Positions 1 to 5,867 of a DNA stretch of 5,868 nt are shown one piece after another (position 1 is the first letter of the stretch; each line of letters opens with the position of its first letter). Location: NCBI GenBank assembly GCA_003510825.1, contig DOKO01000247.1, positions 1 through 5,868 on the forward strand. Reading direction: 5' to 3'. The notes under the pieces are model-generated. The model did not search any database. It was not told where the DNA came from and was given only the letters and a program-made list of their open reading frames with translations. Source of the stretch: Stenotrophomonas sp. (GTDB lineage Bacteria > Pseudomonadota > Gammaproteobacteria > Xanthomonadales > Xanthomonadaceae). The position numbers and the translations under genes are program-made.

Positions 1-25
1 GGGTTTACGGCGTCCCCGCAAACCC
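1..25 (-). terminator. Stem-loop at the left edge, possible terminator or repeat stem
   Basis: As RNA from the minus strand, GGGUUU pairs with AAACCC, followed by one G-U pair and CGG/CCG, giving a 10-bp stem with the 5-nt loop GGACG. Any U-tract would lie beyond the window, so a terminator role cannot be judged. It is about 100 nt downstream of the pgaD stop. Confidence 0.3.
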
Positions 26-80
26 ACAGTGCCCCGCCATCCCACGGAATGCAGGCTTTTGACGTTGCTCTGGCTCTAGC

Positions 81-113
81 TTCGGCAGGTGCAGGGCTGC
101 AAGCCCTGCCGAA
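81..113. other. Hairpin downstream of pgaD, two alternative folds, no trailing U-tract
   Basis: TTCGGCAGG (81-89) can pair with CCTGCCGAA (105-113), extended by TGCA/TGCA (90-93 with 98-101) and leaving a 3-nt bulge. Alternatively GCAGGGCT (91-98) pairs with AGCCCTGC (102-109) with a 3-nt loop. The two folds share bases and exclude each other. On the pgaD transcript the run of six U (117-112) comes before the hairpin, not after it, so this is not a canonical intrinsic terminator. It may stabilise the 3' end of the mRNA. Confidence 0.5.
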
Positions 114-127
114 AAAACACCCACCCC

Positions 128-619
128 TTACAACAGCGGCTGCCGCGTCATCCCCACCGGCCGTGCGTTGTCATCCATGTGCAGCGTCACCGCCTTCGCA
201 TTCATCAGCTGCTCGGCCAGCGCATCTGTCGCACCCAGCGCATGGGCGATGTCCTCGCGGCTGGAATCCTCGCGCGGTGCGCGTCGTTCCCTGCCGCCAA
301 ACCGGTAGCGGTTGTACTCCGCCCAGGCGATCAGCAGCAGCGAACAGCAGACCAGGATGACCGGCAGCGCGATCATCACGAACGGATCCACATGCTGGCT
401 GTGCTGGTACAGCTGCACGTAGGCCAGGTGCCCGCCCAGCAGCCAGGACACCAGGGTCACCAGCGGTGCCCACAGGTAGAAGTAGAAACCCCAGAATGCC
501 AGGGTCACGAAGCCCCAGGCCGTGCGCTGCAGGCGCGGCTGCTGGCGCGACTTCTGGATCAACCGCGAATCAAAGCGGTTGGACGACTTCTTTTCGCTCG
601 TGCCACGTACGGCGTTCAT
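128..619 (-). CDS. pgaD: PgaD/HmsS, inner-membrane partner of the PNAG synthase
   Basis: The product is 163 residues. It is the small subunit needed for PgaC activity; in E. coli, c-di-GMP binds PgaC and PgaD together and stabilises the pair. Two membrane segments are visible, about 33-61 and 78-100. They are followed by the family motif WAEYNRYRF (99-107; E. coli has WALYNKLRF) and a basic stretch (GRERR). The cytoplasmic tail has a predicted helix (REDIAHALGATDALAEQL, 121-138) and then VTLHMDD (144-150), matching the E. coli tail in layout. E. coli PgaD is about 137 residues; the extra length is mainly a charged N-terminal extension of roughly 17-20 residues. The start codon overlaps the pgaC stop (ATGA, 616-619), so translation is probably coupled. 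It is the last gene of the operon and stops with TAA at 130-128. Identification rests on context, topology and the YN..RF motif. Confidence 0.92.
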   Translation of the reverse strand: MNAVRGTSEKKSSNRFDSRLIQKSRQQPRLQRTAWGFVTLAFWGFYFYLWAPLVTLVSWLLGGHLAYVQLYQHSQHVDPFVMIALPVILVCCSLLLIAWAEYNRYRFGGRERRAPREDSSREDIAHALGATDALAEQLMNAKAVTLHMDDNARPVGMTRQPLL

Positions 620-1869
620 CGGATCCCCCGGTCAGGGCTGACCCAGGTGGCACGCTTGCCGCGACGCTTGAACAGCGTCTTCGGCAGCGCCACCAGGGTG
701 GTGAACAGGCTGATCAACCAGTACGCCATCGGGTACCAGATGACCCAGAAGTAGTTGCGTCCAATGTGGGTTTCGTAACGACGGTCGATGATCAGGCTGC
801 TGGCGAACTGCAGCAGGCAGACCAGGGCCAGGATCACGCCGTGCCACTGCGGCAGCAGCGTCTCGATGTACAGCGGGGCCGGCAGCGGCATGAACTTGCC
901 CAGCGCCCACAGCACCACGATCAGCAGCATGGTGTACGCCCAGAACACGCTGAGGATGTACTCCAGCAGCACGCCCCACATGCGTCGCTTGCGCCAGCTG
1001 AACAACGACGAGCCGTGCCGCAGCAGCACTTCCACGCCGCCCTGGGCCCAGCGCAGGCGCTGCCGCCACAGTCCCTTCAGCGTCTCCGGCATCAGGATGA
1101 AGCACAGCGCATTGGGTTCGTAGCGGATGTCCCAGTGGTCCAGCTGCAGGCGCCAGCTGATGTCGATGTCCTCGGTCACCATGTCGTCGGCCCAGTAGCC
1201 GATGCGGTGCAGGGCCGTGCGGCGGAACGCGGCGATCACCCCGGACACGGTGAAGATGCGCCCGTACACGCGCTGCGCGCGCTTGATCATGCCGATGATC
1301 GAGGAGAACTCGGCCACCTGCAGGCGGCCGAGCAGGGTGGAGCGGTTGCGGATGCGCGGGTTGCCGGTCACCGCGCCGACGCGCGGGCCGCTGGTCAGGT
1401 GCCAGACCATCCAGTGCATGGCGAACTCTTCCAGCATCGCGTCGCCGTCGATGCACACCAGGTACTCCGAGCGCGAGGCGAGGGCGCCCATGCGCAGCGC
1501 ATTGGCCTTGCCCAGGTTGCGGTCCAGGTGCACCACGCGCAGGCGCGGGTGCAGGGCGGCCAGCGCGTCCAGGCGGGCACCGGTATCGTCGCTGCTGCCA
1601 TCGTTGATGGCGATCACTTCGAAATCCGGATAGCGCTGTGCCAGCGCCGCGCCGATGGTGTCGTCCAGGTTGTCCGATTCGTTGTGGCAGGGAATCAGCA
1701 GCGTGGCGAACGGGTAGCTGTCCATCGGCGGCGGATCGTTGCGCGGTCGCGACTTCCGCTCGCGGCGGAAGAAGTAGTACAGGCCGCCTGACATCCAGAA
1801 GAACGCCATCACCATCGGGTAGAAGAAGGCGAACTGGAACAGGGCATACAGCCAGGGGCTCATGTCCAT
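616..1869 (-). CDS. pgaC: PgaC/HmsR, poly-beta-1,6-N-acetylglucosamine synthase (GT2 family)
   Basis: The product is 417 residues: an inner-membrane processive glycosyltransferase that polymerises UDP-GlcNAc into PNAG and moves the chain across the membrane. The GT2 domain shows INDGSSDDT (88-96, UDP binding), DGDA (141-144, metal/substrate Asp pair), VTGNPRIR (167-174), TEDID (232-236, with catalytic base Asp234) and QRLRW (270-274, the QxxRW motif of processive synthases). It ends WVSPDRGIR, close to the end of E. coli PgaC. One hydrophobic segment lies at about 5-34, and C-terminal ones at about 299-325, 342-361 and 373-395. E. coli PgaC (441 residues) has an extra N-terminal membrane segment that is missing here. 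The start at 1869 lies 1 nt after the pgaB stop with GGAG 7 nt upstream; ATG at 1863 is a possible alternative that drops two residues. By family knowledge it works with PgaD and is activated by c-di-GMP. Confidence 0.96.
   Translation of the reverse strand: MDMSPWLYALFQFAFFYPMVMAFFWMSGGLYYFFRRERKSRPRNDPPPMDSYPFATLLIPCHNESDNLDDTIGAALAQRYPDFEVIAINDGSSDDTGARLDALAALHPRLRVVHLDRNLGKANALRMGALASRSEYLVCIDGDAMLEEFAMHWMVWHLTSGPRVGAVTGNPRIRNRSTLLGRLQVAEFSSIIGMIKRAQRVYGRIFTVSGVIAAFRRTALHRIGYWADDMVTEDIDISWRLQLDHWDIRYEPNALCFILMPETLKGLWRQRLRWAQGGVEVLLRHGSSLFSWRKRRMWGVLLEYILSVFWAYTMLLIVVLWALGKFMPLPAPLYIETLLPQWHGVILALVCLLQFASSLIIDRRYETHIGRNYFWVIWYPMAYWLISLFTTLVALPKTLFKRRGKRATWVSPDRGIR
623..629 (-). promoter_or_regulatory. 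Shine-Dalgarno of pgaD inside the 3' end of pgaC
   Basis: GGGGGAT lies 3 nt upstream of the pgaD ATG at 619. It is less canonical than the sites for pgaB and pgaC, which fits a gene translated mainly by coupling through the 4-nt overlap with pgaC. Confidence 0.5.
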
Positions 1870-1870
1870 G

Positions 1871-3766
1871 TCACTTCTCCGGGTACGGGAAGTTGCGCGC
1901 GGACATCGCGGCGCGCGCGTCCGTGGTCGACGGCTTGTCGGCGATGAAATCGTCCGGGTACCACGCGAAATGACGCACGCCCTGTGCCTGCAGCCGGCGG
2001 ACCTGCGCGCGCAGGCGCTGGCCGCTGATCGGCGTCTGCGTGCGCCAGTCCACGGTCTGCAGCTCGAACATCGTGTGCTTCAGGTCTGGGTCGTGCGCGC
2101 GTACCGCCGTGACCAGGCGGTCCAGCCAGCGCTCGGGGTGCTTGCTGCCTTCCATCCACGGCATCGCCATCAGCGCGGTGCGGTCATAGGCCTGGTTGAA
2201 CAGGTCCAGGCGCTGGGCGAACCAGCTGGCGCTCTGCGGCTCCAGCACCGGCTGCGCGTACAGGTTGCGCACGGTGCCCAGCTTCGGCCGCCAGCGCTGG
2301 GCAGTGTCGCGCAGCTCCAGGGTGAAGTCGATCAGCGCCTGGGTGCGGCCGCCATCGGCGCCTTCCTGCGGCAGCTGTGCCAGCTCGGTGTCGCGCACAT
2401 AGGCGTCGTCATGGAACAGCAGGCCTTCGAAGTACGAATTGATCGCCAGGTCTTCGTAGATGTCCTTGATGATCTGCCGCGCCTGCGGCTTGGTGAAGTC
2501 CAGCCGGTACATGCCGTCGCGTTCCGGGCTGGCGATGCCCAGCGCGGTGCGCTGCGCTGCATCCGGCAGCTCATAGCCGAGCACCGGCAGCCAGGCATAG
2601 ACCTTCACCCCGGCACGGGTCTTCAGCTGCCAGGCCACGCGGTTGAACAGGTCCGCGCGCATCGGCATGTGGCGGTTGGGGAAGTACAGCGCGTCGGCCG
2701 TGTTGTTGCCGTCGGGATCGGCGAAGGCCTGCAGATAGACGTGGGTCGGGCCCACCTTCTTGACGCGGTCGATCAGCTTGTCGAGGTTGCGTGCCAGCTG
2801 TGCCGGGTCCGGGTCGTAGACCGCATCCATGTCGATCTGCAGCGCACGCGTGCCATCCAGGCTGACATTGCGGCGCAGTTCGAATGCCAGCGAGCTGACG
2901 TTCGGGTTGTTGGTCACCAGCAGGCGGGCCAGGCCGTGCAGGTCGGAAGTGACCGGCGTGCTGCGGCCTTCCAGGTCGAACGACACCGGCATGCCCAGTT
3001 GTTCGGCGATGTCGTTGCTCAGCTTGTTGTAGGCCGCATACGGCCACACGATCGCCTTCGGGGTGACGCCCAGTTCCTTCTGGATGCGCTTGACGCTCAG
3101 CGCGAGATCGTCGCGCAGGCGCTTTTCGTACTGCTGCGCGGTCTCATAGTGCTGGGTCTGCGGATCGTAGGTGCGGGTGATCACCGCCGGGGTCTGGTTG
3201 CCCTGCGGGTTGGACTGCACGCCGTGGTGCTGGTTGTCGGTATGGCTTGCCAGTTCGATCAGGCCACTGGACTGCATCTCCCGCAGCTGGTCCCAGGTCA
3301 GGAAATCATCGTGGCCGAACGGGCGGTAGCCGTAGTCGATGGTGCGGCCCGGCGCCATGTCGACGTAGTCGGTGATCACCGCCACCAGCGCGGGGTAGTT
3401 GTAGGCACGCAGCAGCGGATAGACGCGGCTGTAGACGCTGCGCAGGCCATCGTCGAAGGTCAGCAGCACCGGCCGCGGCGGCAGCTGGGCTTCGCCGCGC
3501 GAGGCCTTGATCAGCTGCGACAGCGAGATCGGGTGGTAGCCGTGCGCACTGAGCCAGTCCAGGTGCGCAGCGAAGTTCTGCGTGCTGACCGCGTAGGCAT
3601 CGGCATCGCCCTTCTCACGCACATCGTCGCGGATGTCGTGGTAGCTCAGCACCAGCAGGCCGTTGTCGGCCGAATCCAGGTCGCGCTCCTGGGCAGCGGC
3701 CGGCAGGGCCAGCAGCACCAGTCCCAGCAGCAGCACGGTCATCAGGTTTCGAAGCATCCGTTCCAT
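1871..3766 (-). CDS. pgaB: PgaB/HmsF, PNAG de-N-acetylase with C-terminal glycoside hydrolase-like domain
   Basis: The product is 631 residues. It removes some acetyl groups from periplasmic PNAG, which is required for export. The CE4/NodB domain (about 35-285) has TFDDG at 103-107 (Asp105/Asp106, catalytic base and metal ligand), SHTDNQH at 174-180 (His175 and His180, metal ligands with the same 5-residue spacing as E. coli His184/His189) and VWPY at 240-243. The C-terminal domain (about 308-610) matches the GH153-type domain of PgaB: VYLQAFADPDG (343-353), PNRHMPM (363-369), FHDDA (451-455, the likely acidic catalytic pair) and MAMPWMEG (533-540). Residues 1-25 are a signal peptide ending PAAA/Q; there is no lipobox cysteine, unlike lipoprotein PgaB of E. 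coli. The start at 3766 is chosen because GGGGAGAG lies just upstream and the signal peptide then begins properly. An in-frame ATG at 3814 would add 16 non-signal-like residues and overlap pgaA by 47 nt. Confidence 0.95.
   Translation of the reverse strand: MERMLRNLMTVLLLGLVLLALPAAAQERDLDSADNGLLVLSYHDIRDDVREKGDADAYAVSTQNFAAHLDWLSAHGYHPISLSQLIKASRGEAQLPPRPVLLTFDDGLRSVYSRVYPLLRAYNYPALVAVITDYVDMAPGRTIDYGYRPFGHDDFLTWDQLREMQSSGLIELASHTDNQHHGVQSNPQGNQTPAVITRTYDPQTQHYETAQQYEKRLRDDLALSVKRIQKELGVTPKAIVWPYAAYNKLSNDIAEQLGMPVSFDLEGRSTPVTSDLHGLARLLVTNNPNVSSLAFELRRNVSLDGTRALQIDMDAVYDPDPAQLARNLDKLIDRVKKVGPTHVYLQAFADPDGNNTADALYFPNRHMPMRADLFNRVAWQLKTRAGVKVYAWLPVLGYELPDAAQRTALGIASPERDGMYRLDFTKPQARQIIKDIYEDLAINSYFEGLLFHDDAYVRDTELAQLPQEGADGGRTQALIDFTLELRDTAQRWRPKLGTVRNLYAQPVLEPQSASWFAQRLDLFNQAYDRTALMAMPWMEGSKHPERWLDRLVTAVRAHDPDLKHTMFELQTVDWRTQTPISGQRLRAQVRRLQAQGVRHFAWYPDDFIADKPSTTDARAAMSARNFPYPEK
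1874..1880 (-). promoter_or_regulatory. Shine-Dalgarno of pgaC inside the 3' end of pgaB
   Basis: GGAGAAG encodes the last residues of PgaB and places GGAG 7 nt upstream of the ATG at 1869. It supports 1869 over the second ATG at 1863, whose GGAG spacing would be 13 nt. Confidence 0.7.
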
Positions 3767-3767
3767 C

Positions 3768-5807
3768 TCACTCTCCCCAGCGCAGCGCGGCATCGAAGCC
3801 GATGTGACGTTCACGTTGGCCGTCGTAGACCGGCCGCGACCAGCTCACGCCGTACTCGAAGATCCTGCCCTGGCCGAACTGCCATTCATGGCGGTAGGCT
3901 ACCGTGGGAATGAGCGAGCTGCCGAAGCCTTCCTGCCAGTAATCACCCAGCGACACAGTCAGGCGGTGGCGGAAGTGGCGCTCGTAGTGGCGCCACAGCT
4001 GCTGGTCGATGCGCAGGCCGATCTCCACCGAGCGGTCGCGCGAAGGATTGAAGTAGGGCACGTCGTCGCGCGAGCCGCGGCTGGTGTAGAGGCTGCCGAG
4101 GCCATCGATGATCACGCGCGGGCGGGTCAGCAGGCGCTGTTCGATCGCGGTGTTGAGGGTGTCGCGGCGGTTGCCGTCGTCGTAGCGGAACTGGCTGCCG
4201 CCCAGGCTCCAGTGGGTGAGCTCGTTGCGGGTGTAGTCAACGGCCACCGCCACGCTGTCGGCAGTGATGCCCGACACGCGCGCCTGCATCGAGGCTTCCG
4301 GGTCGTTGCGCGCAGCGGTCACGCCGGCGTGCCACTGGTCGTTGAACTGCCAGCCGAAGCCGCCGCGCAGGCCGGTGTCGCCGATGCTGTCATTGGGCCG
4401 CACCACCGCGGCCTCGGCATCGACGCGGCCGAAGCGGTAGCGCGCACCGGCGCCGATCCACAGCGGATTGATCTTCTGGTCCTGGAACGTCACCGAGCGC
4501 CGGTCGGCGAAGGCGAACAGGCGCCAGCGGTCATCGAGGATGGGCGAGGCCACTTCAGTGCCGTAGTGCAGGTCGTCGTTGCCCAGCGGCGAGCTGCCGC
4601 CGCCGCCGGAACTGCGGCCGCCTTCCACCGTGGCCTGCAGCTGCCAGCCGCGGTGCGCACGCCAGTCGCGGTCCATGCGCTGGACCGAGGGCTGGTTGGG
4701 GTAGCGCTCGAGCAGATCGTCATGCAGCGGCCGCGCGAGGTCGTCGCGCTGCAGCTGCACGTAGGATTCGTACATGCCGATCCGCGGCGAGACATCGCGC
4801 GGGTCGAGGGTGTAGGCCATCTGGTGGCGTTCGAGTGCCCGCCGCGGCCAGCCGCGCATCTGGTAGACGCTGCCCAGCGCGGTCTGCAGCCCGCCATTGC
4901 CGGGTCCGACCTCGACCATCGCTTCCAGCTCGCGCTGCGCGGTGGACAGGTCTCCGCTGTAGGCGCGGATCATCGACAGGTTGAGGTCGGCCTCATAGCG
5001 CGCCCAGTTGGCGTACGGGCTCTTGCCGCCGCCCCAGCGCCATGCCGGCTCGTCCTTCTGCCACGTCTGCAGGTAGCCGATGGCCTTCTCGGCCTGCTCG
5101 GTCTCGAGGTAGGCGTAGGCCAGTTCGGAACGCGACTGGAAACGCGACGGATCGTTCTTCACTGCCGCTTCCAGCAGCGGAATGGCCTCGTCCGGGTGCT
5201 GGGTCGCCATCATCGAATCGCCGACCGCGGGCAGCACGTAGTCGGGCAGGGCATGGCCCTCCTGCTGCAGGGCGCGCGCTTCATCGCGCACCTGGGCATG
5301 GCGGGACAGGCGGTTGAGCAGGATCAGGCGGTCCATGCGGATGCGCAGCGGCGCCTGCGCCAGCGGCGTGCCGTCGCGCTGCACGTACTGCTCCATTTCC
5401 GCCAGGGATGCTTCGGCTTCGTCCAGGCGGCTGTCTTCGCTCTGGCCGTAGGCCAGGCTCCAGTTCACCCGCTTGGCGATGTAGTTCGCCTCCAGGCGCG
5501 CCTTCTGGTCGGCATCGAACAGCTCGGGCCGCGCCTGGTACAGGCGCCAGGCGCGGTCGGCATTGCCGATGTCGCCCAGGGTCAGGACCTGCAGCTTGTA
5601 CAGCAGCGGGTCGTTGGGCTCCTGCAGCTGCAAGCGCTCGATCGCGGCCAGCGCATCCACCCAGCGGGCCTGGTCGCGGTAGTGGCCGATCTCGGCCATC
5701 CGGTCAGCGCGGCTGGCACTGGCCGGCGGCGAAGCAGCATGGGCCCCGAACGCCAAGGCGGCGCAGGCCAGGCCGACGCAGAGCGCCAGCGGACGATGGA
5801 CAATCAT
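3768..5807 (-). CDS. pgaA: PgaA/HmsH, outer-membrane PNAG export porin with periplasmic TPR domain
   Basis: The product is 679 residues and is predicted to export partly deacetylated poly-beta-1,6-GlcNAc across the outer membrane. Residues 1-24 form a signal peptide (short basic start, hydrophobic core, AHA cleavage site before Ala25). Residues about 31-375 are alpha-helical and TPR-like; the clearest repeats are near 196-250 (HPDEAIPLLEAAVKNDP and the helix pair after it) and 304-338 (LGSVYQMRGWPRRALERHQM). From about 386 to the end the pattern becomes alternating, aromatic-rich beta-strands, consistent with the PgaA barrel. A Ser/Gly run (SSGGGGSS, 399-406) follows the first predicted strand. 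E. coli PgaA is about 807 residues, so this copy is shorter, mainly in the helical part. It ends ALRWGE rather than in the terminal aromatic residue common in porins. The start at 5807 has a G-rich Shine-Dalgarno and gives a good signal peptide. It is the first gene of the operon, and pgaB starts 1 nt after its stop. Confidence 0.93.
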   Translation of the reverse strand: MIVHRPLALCVGLACAALAFGAHAASPPASASRADRMAEIGHYRDQARWVDALAAIERLQLQEPNDPLLYKLQVLTLGDIGNADRAWRLYQARPELFDADQKARLEANYIAKRVNWSLAYGQSEDSRLDEAEASLAEMEQYVQRDGTPLAQAPLRIRMDRLILLNRLSRHAQVRDEARALQQEGHALPDYVLPAVGDSMMATQHPDEAIPLLEAAVKNDPSRFQSRSELAYAYLETEQAEKAIGYLQTWQKDEPAWRWGGGKSPYANWARYEADLNLSMIRAYSGDLSTAQRELEAMVEVGPGNGGLQTALGSVYQMRGWPRRALERHQMAYTLDPRDVSPRIGMYESYVQLQRDDLARPLHDDLLERYPNQPSVQRMDRDWRAHRGWQLQATVEGGRSSGGGGSSPLGNDDLHYGTEVASPILDDRWRLFAFADRRSVTFQDQKINPLWIGAGARYRFGRVDAEAAVVRPNDSIGDTGLRGGFGWQFNDQWHAGVTAARNDPEASMQARVSGITADSVAVAVDYTRNELTHWSLGGSQFRYDDGNRRDTLNTAIEQRLLTRPRVIIDGLGSLYTSRGSRDDVPYFNPSRDRSVEIGLRIDQQLWRHYERHFRHRLTVSLGDYWQEGFGSSLIPTVAYRHEWQFGQGRIFEYGVSWSRPVYDGQRERHIGFDAALRWGE
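3771..3778 (-). promoter_or_regulatory. Shine-Dalgarno of pgaB inside the 3' end of pgaA
   Basis: GGGGAGAG, with GGAG 6 nt from the ATG at 3766, lies within the last codons of pgaA. It decides the pgaB start at 3766 over the in-frame ATG at 3814. The pgaA stop is 1 nt from the pgaB start, which favours translational coupling. Confidence 0.75.
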
Positions 5808-5811
5808 GAAA

Positions 5812-5818
5812 CCCCCTT
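5812..5818 (-). promoter_or_regulatory. Shine-Dalgarno of pgaA
   Basis: AAGGGGG lies 4 nt upstream of the ATG at 5807. It is a G-rich ribosome site and supports the chosen start of pgaA. Confidence 0.6.
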
Positions 5819-5820
5819 AG

Positions 5821-5827
5821 CATCCCT
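5821..5827 (-). promoter_or_regulatory. Candidate RsmA/CsrA binding site in the pgaA leader
   Basis: On the minus strand AGGGATG matches the CsrA/RsmA core ANGGANG and lies 13 nt upstream of the pgaA start, just before the Shine-Dalgarno. In E. coli, CsrA represses pgaA translation through several GGA sites in its leader. Only one full match is visible here, and a chance match in a short leader is quite possible. Flanking CATC (5836-5833) and GATG (5824-5821) could form a weak 4-bp stem. Confidence 0.3.
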
Positions 5828-5832
5828 TCAAC

Positions 5833-5859
5833 GATGTGCTGAAAAGTGTGACGCACATC
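5833..5859. repeat. Inverted repeat GATGTGC ... GCACATC in the pgaA upstream region
   Basis: Two perfect 7-nt arms (5833-5839 and 5853-5859) are separated by 13 nt. The right arm lies within the CRP/Clp palindrome and the left arm lies nearer to pgaA. It may be a second regulator's operator overlapping the first. It could form an RNA hairpin only if transcription starts upstream of 5859. Confidence 0.4.
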
Positions 5860-5862
5860 ACA
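5847..5862. promoter_or_regulatory. CRP/Clp-type operator, perfect TGTGA-N6-TCACA
   Basis: The sequence TGTGACGCACATCACA matches both conserved half-sites of the CRP family with the standard 6-nt spacer. It is centred about 47 nt upstream of the pgaA start codon. In xanthomonads the CRP-like protein is Clp, whose DNA binding is blocked by c-di-GMP (family knowledge). The spacing does not fit a class II activator site for pgaA: a start site 41.5 nt downstream of the centre would fall inside the Shine-Dalgarno region. It could act as a repressor or anti-activator site for pgaA, or serve a divergent gene beyond the right edge. Confidence 0.75.
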
Positions 5863-5867
5863 TGCCA
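5853..5867 (-). promoter_or_regulatory. Candidate sigma54 (-24/-12) promoter for pgaA
   Basis: On the minus strand TGGCAT-N5-GTGC resembles the sigma54 consensus TGGCAC-N5-TTGC. The GG and GC pairs are separated by the required 10 nt, with one mismatch in each block. Transcription would start near 5842-5840, giving a leader of about 35 nt that includes the Shine-Dalgarno. The same bases overlap the CRP/Clp palindrome, so the match could be a by-product of that operator. An alternative sigma70 reading is TTGGCA (5868-5863) with TTTTCA 17 nt later, but that -10 is poor. No enhancer-binding-protein site can be seen because the window ends here. Confidence 0.35.

Larger units (their letters stand above)
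1..113. repeat. Probable copy of a dispersed xanthomonad intergenic repeat (partial, runs off the left edge)
   Basis: The region between the pgaD stop and the left edge has no credible gene. It holds a bulged hairpin (81-113), three degenerate tandem hexamers (GCTCTG, GCTCTA, GCTTCG at 67-84) and a second hairpin at 1-25. The arrangement of a GCAGGGC-type hairpin, hexamer run and a GGGGACGCCGTAAACCC hairpin on the minus strand resembles intergenic sequence I recall as recurrent in Stenotrophomonas and Xanthomonas genomes. This is recognition from memory and not a database match. It lacks the GTAG signature of the SMAG REP elements of S. maltophilia. Confidence 0.4.

Noticed and set aside
89..754. 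Plus-strand open frame across the left intergenic region and pgaD
   Set aside because: It runs through the hairpin repeat and is antisense to pgaD and the end of pgaC. The translation is Arg/Gln/His-rich with no recognisable domain.
466..1791. A 441-codon open frame on the plus strand opposite pgaC
   Set aside because: It mirrors the codon pattern of pgaC, has a low-complexity Gln/His/Ala-rich translation and no plausible ribosome site.
3767..3814. Upstream start of pgaB at 3814
   Set aside because: It would overlap pgaA by 47 nt and put a polar stretch before the signal peptide. The start at 3766 has a strong Shine-Dalgarno and a proper signal sequence.
1862..3913. A 683-codon open frame on the plus strand opposite pgaB
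   Set aside because: It is antisense to a gene with all expected catalytic motifs. Its translation is rich in Val, Gln, Arg and His without domain features. Long antisense frames are common in GC-rich DNA.
4578..4625. GCC-rich repeat in pgaA as a possible microsatellite or contingency locus
   Set aside because: It encodes a short Ser/Gly loop in a plausible barrel turn and the frame is intact. The repeat is too short and mixed to suggest phase variation.
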